From Paraphysoderma sedebokerense (taxonomy: Eukaryota > Blastocladiomycota > Physodermatomycetes > Physodermatales > Physodermataceae), in the NCBI GenBank assembly GCA_025602915.1, contig JAHLJZ010000016.1, positions 351,394 through 415,393 on the forward strand: a stretch of DNA of 64,000 nt, given 5' to 3'. The position numbers and the translations under genes were made by a program. This document shows, one piece after another, positions 60,776 through 64,000 of this stretch (position 1 is its first letter; every line of letters begins with the position of its first letter). The notes beneath the pieces are model-generated. The model was not told the origin of the DNA. It did not search any database and was given only the letters and a program-made list of their open reading frames with translations.

Positions 60776-61342
60776 CTTGGAATTCTTTGTGGATATGTTG
60801 GAAATGATGTGGACGGTCAATGATGTGGATTACCGACAATACGGCCAAATTGAGGACGGAGGAAGAGGGACAGCGCTTCGTGTGACCACTGTATTCACGA
60901 ATTGTAAATTATAATGATATAACAGTGGGAACTAATTCATACATGATATGTGAGCCTTACAATTGGCTCGAAAGCTATGAAATAATTTTTTAGTTCCATC
61001 ACATACACAAACGCTGTCTGATCCAGCAAGGACTGCTCACCACTTTTGTCGTCTAGTTTGTTCAACCTTCCGCACTGATGGCTTTCTAAAGTAGAGGTGG
61101 AATGAAATAACTTAAGATAAGATCCATATCAGTCTAAATTGTGCTGTTAAAGCTTAATCAGATATTCATGTATACGAGTCGCTTGTATAACAAACATCAT
61201 TAATTATTCTTAATCCAATCTTGCACAAAATACAAATTATGGGAACCACTGACTGCCTCGTAATTTTCCAACGCATGACCAAGTCCCATTACTAGTCTTT
61301 CCATAATCTGTTTTGGGAGTGACAACATCTAAAGCAGATCAT
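60776..61342. other. intergenic, 3' half duplicated near the window end
   Basis: No gene. The stretch from about 61140 onward recurs, diverged, at about 63615 onward as part of the duplication that includes the next gene. Confidence 0.5.
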
Positions 61343-62375
61343 CTATATTCTAACTAGTCCCGGCTGAATGGTCGACTTCGAGGGAGATTGATGCATTTTT
61401 GACGCATTACTTATTCGAGTTTTGACAATACCATCGAATATGATACATATATGCAAGAAAACCGAGCTTAAGAACGAGTTGATGGCGATGCCGAGAGAGT
61501 GAGGTATCACGCTCAGGGAAAGAACTGAAACTATGAAATTGATGAGAGTGAAGGCAACCAACATGGCGACAATGTACTTGTGAGAGTTGAATAGATTTGC
61601 CACGGATTTCAGAGTCGTTTTAGCTGCCATTTCTGACTGCGTTGTACGGGTAGCTTGGTTGTTCCCTAAATTTCTGCGTTGTCAGACGAAGCTATCATTT
61701 CGGTGGACTTATAGAACTAACATAAAAATACACACCTTTGTCTGATTCCAGAGAACTATTGAAATTTGAATTATTTGTTTGCGTTAACATTTCCCGGTTC
61801 TTCACGAAAATAATGATCTTGTAGACGTATATCAATTGCACCGCGCATACAAATACCGCATAAATCACATTGCCTGACAGATTCATGATATAAGATGCTA
61901 TTCCTGCGGGAGAGTACAAAGCGTATATTGGCACCGCTAATTGTGCCGCAGAAATATACGAAAAGCATATCGACGTCAACGTTAAAACAATTTTGGCAGC
62001 GGCAACTGAACCTGCAAACAATAGAGCGACTTTTTTCGCGTAATGTCGGAGTAGTAAAATATTGAGTTTATGAGTGAGAAGTACTACCATGGCAACTAGG
62101 ACAAAGAAGCATGAAGCAAAGAGAAATCCTATAGTTTGTAATTGAAATGTTCCTAGAACGGCCTTCCGTGCGATAACTACAATTCCAAAAATGGCATGAA
62201 GGATGAGAGCTACAGCTGCTATGAGTTCGGCCCACGGGATTTTTGTAAATGTGGAGGTAGATAACTTAATTTTTCGAATAGTTATTGCAGTCAGGAAGAC
62301 ATTGTAAGCGATACATAAGCCAAAAAAGACGAGTGTTGCAATATTTCGGTTGAGTACGGCTGAGTAATAGTTCAT
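61343..62375 (-). CDS. two-exon seven-TM protein, unrelated to the array
   Basis: Starts MNYYSAVLNRNIATLVFFGL. TM segments: ATLVFFGLCIAYNVFLTAIT, ELIAAVALILHAIFGIVVIA, LFASCFFVLVAMVVLLTHKL, LFAGSVAAAKIVLTLTSICF, GNVIYAVFVCAVQLIYVYKI, then after one intron YIVAMLVAFTLINFIVSVLS and INSFLSSVFLHICIIFDGIV. The join runs SLESDK to GNNQATRTTQSEMAAK, using the second of two possible acceptors because the first gives an immediate stop. It ends SPSKSTIQPGLVRI. About 320 residues. No named family recognised; the layout is receptor-like. Confidence 0.75.
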
Positions 62376-63614
62376 TGTAAACACTAAAAAATAAAATATC
62401 TAGTTGGAAGACTCGTGCGGAAAAAGAAAACGGCGAAGGAGCAGCTTTTTGAATGAAAGTGCGGAATTGCATTTTATAAATTTAATTAGACACTGAGCCA
62501 GCGGCAAAACTGTCGGTGTTCGAGACCGGGGAGAATCTCGATATCGACCGTTCTCGAATCTTAAGGCCCTTCACTAATTGTTGATATTTGAATATGGCCG
62601 CTAGTTCATCAGAATAATCGAATGATGGAGTGATGACGTATAGATATTGGATGACGGACCGACGGACATTGCTTCTTTCATCTCTACATGTTGTTGCGCA
62701 GCGTGTCTTCAAAATTTGAGTTGCAAAATTTGACCTCAATCTTCCTCAAAAAATTTAGGGAAAATCAAAACACAACACAAATTGTGCCTGAACTCGCACT
62801 AATCGAAGATGACACTAATGTCGTACAGTATAATACAGAACTACGAGCTAAGGATGATAAGATACTAAACAATTGTAATTCACAGTAAGTGGAGCAACTA
62901 AGATAACCAGCTTCTTTTTCAGTTGCCTGGGCCTTACGTGAGCCTTCTCAATTATCGAAATTTGAACTGAATTAGAGAGTGAAAATTGCGGGAAAACTAA
63001 TTCTTCCGGTCTTCTCTAGTCTAGAACTCAAATTTCGAGAGTTGCTTCTCCATGGGAATTGTTAGAATCGTTACTTTCTTGCGTCTTGGAAAATCTTGAC
63101 AAATCTGCATAGCATGAGAGGAAGGATAATTCCTAAACATTTATATTGAGATAATTGAGGCAGACCGCACTTACCTCAGCATTCAGCTACTTGTGTCGTA
63201 TGCTTTTCATTTAAAGTTCACCAAGGTGGAGGATGCGACTAACGCACGGGTTAGTTTACAACTGAGACTGGCGTGTAAGCCATACATCAGACTAATACTA
63301 GTCTCATTCTTTACCAAGCACTTATACCAGAGATTTCAAGATGATTTAATTTGAACGGAAATATTAACAGTATTTTGCATTGATTTTTGAAACCTTTTAG
63401 TTACATCATACGAACTAATGTAGCAACATCATTTCATTCATCGCCGGATGCTATGTTACCAATTTCAGTTATTATAACACATACATTAAAACGTATCTCA
63501 AGATAATTGAATGTACAAATTGCTAAACTAGCATAAACACAATCTTAGCCGAGAATCATCATATAAGCTCATTTGCGTTCAAATGTATGATAACATCAAT
63601 ATCATCATTTATTG
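62376..63614. other. intergenic with a possible minus-strand exon
   Basis: A minus-strand frame at 62482-62739 ends DELAAIFKYQQLVKGLKIRE then RSISRFSPVSNTDSFAAGSV. It looks protein-like and could be the last exon of an unseen gene, but I find no upstream exons. The rest shows nothing. Confidence 0.3.
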
Positions 63615-64000
63615 TGCTATTAATGCTTAATCAGGTATTCGTATTACGATTCGTTTGTATACCAAACTTCATTAACTATTCTGAATCCAATCTTGCATAA
63701 AATACGAAAAATAGGAACCAATCACAATTTCCCAACGCATGACCAAATATCTATTACTCGTCCTTCAATAACCTGTATTGAGAGTGACACCATCTAAAGC
63801 AGTTCATCTATATTCTAACTACTCCCGGCTGCATGGTCATGTTCGAGGGAGATAGATGCATTTTTGACGCATTACTTATTCGAGTTTTAACAATACCATC
63901 GAATATGATACATATATGCAAGAAAACCGAGCTTAAGAACGAGTGACAATACCATCGAATATGATACATATATGCAAGAAAACCGAGCTTAAGAACGAGT
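63615..64000 (-). pseudogene. partial, diverged duplicate of the two-exon seven-TM gene
   Basis: Matches 61140-61480 along its length. The coding end is intact to the stop at 63808 (HLSPSNMTMQPGVVRI versus HQSPSKSTIQPGLVRI in the first copy). Further up, a 56-bp segment is duplicated in tandem up to the window edge; 56 is not a multiple of three, so the frame is shifted. The rest of the gene lies outside the window, so whether it is dead cannot be settled. Confidence 0.6.
63889..64000. repeat. 56-bp tandem duplication at the window edge
   Basis: Unit 1 is 63889-63944 and unit 2 is 63945-64000, differing only at the second base of the unit (A/G). The single-copy counterpart is about 61424-61479. 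More units may lie beyond the window. Confidence 0.85.

Overview
This window is nuclear DNA of an intron-rich eukaryote, most likely a fungus outside the Dikarya. Coding regions are cut by many short GT-AG introns (mostly 50-110 nt). The conserved genes fit fungi: a GPCR-RGS receptor, Prp19, Rbg1/DRG1, DOT1, CSN3, GMF, RhoGDI and an AFG2-type AAA ATPase. I cannot fix the phylum from the sequence. A receiver-phosphodiesterase fusion, a ZNFX1-type helicase and an acyl-CoA dehydrogenase of ACADSB type argue against a budding yeast. I see no prokaryotic operons, CRISPR arrays or recognisable transposons.

Layout. 1-10 kb is an accessory region. It holds three paralogues of a secreted HExxH zinc-peptidase-like protein (one intact, one broken, one with a GPI-type tail), an intron-containing tRNA-Asp, a small secreted peptide precursor with a Lys-Arg site, and a seven-transmembrane GPCR with a C-terminal RGS domain. 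10.8-23 kb (plus strand) carries three nuclear and signalling genes: DNA topoisomerase I, the histone H3K79 methyltransferase DOT1, and a two-component receiver domain fused to a cyclic-nucleotide phosphodiesterase (RegA-like). 23.4-37.6 kb (minus strand) carries glia maturation factor, a 7.3 kb ZNFX1-type RNA helicase with CCCH, NFX1 and RZ zinc fingers, PRP19 and RhoGDI. 38.2-50 kb carries DRG1/RBG1, a secreted lysozyme-like protein, a BTB/POZ gene divergent from an AFG2-type double AAA ATPase, and a mitochondrial acyl-CoA dehydrogenase. 50-57.5 kb is a tandem array of four intronless seven-TM genes plus a decayed fifth, all on the minus strand. 58.7-60.8 kb is CSN3. 61.3-64 kb holds an unrelated two-exon seven-TM gene and the start of a diverged duplicate at the window edge.

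The housekeeping genes do not form an obvious pathway. The accessory material is signalling and cell-surface: expanded 7-TM families, a GPCR-RGS, a receiver-PDE enzyme that could link phosphorelay to cAMP, and secreted or GPI-anchored peptidase-like proteins. The most novel element is the intronless 7-TM array, with shared AGGGGTA upstream elements, a relic copy and a 79-nt identical tract that suggests gene conversion. Exon joins were worked out by eye from splice signals and frame, so boundaries are provisional where stated.
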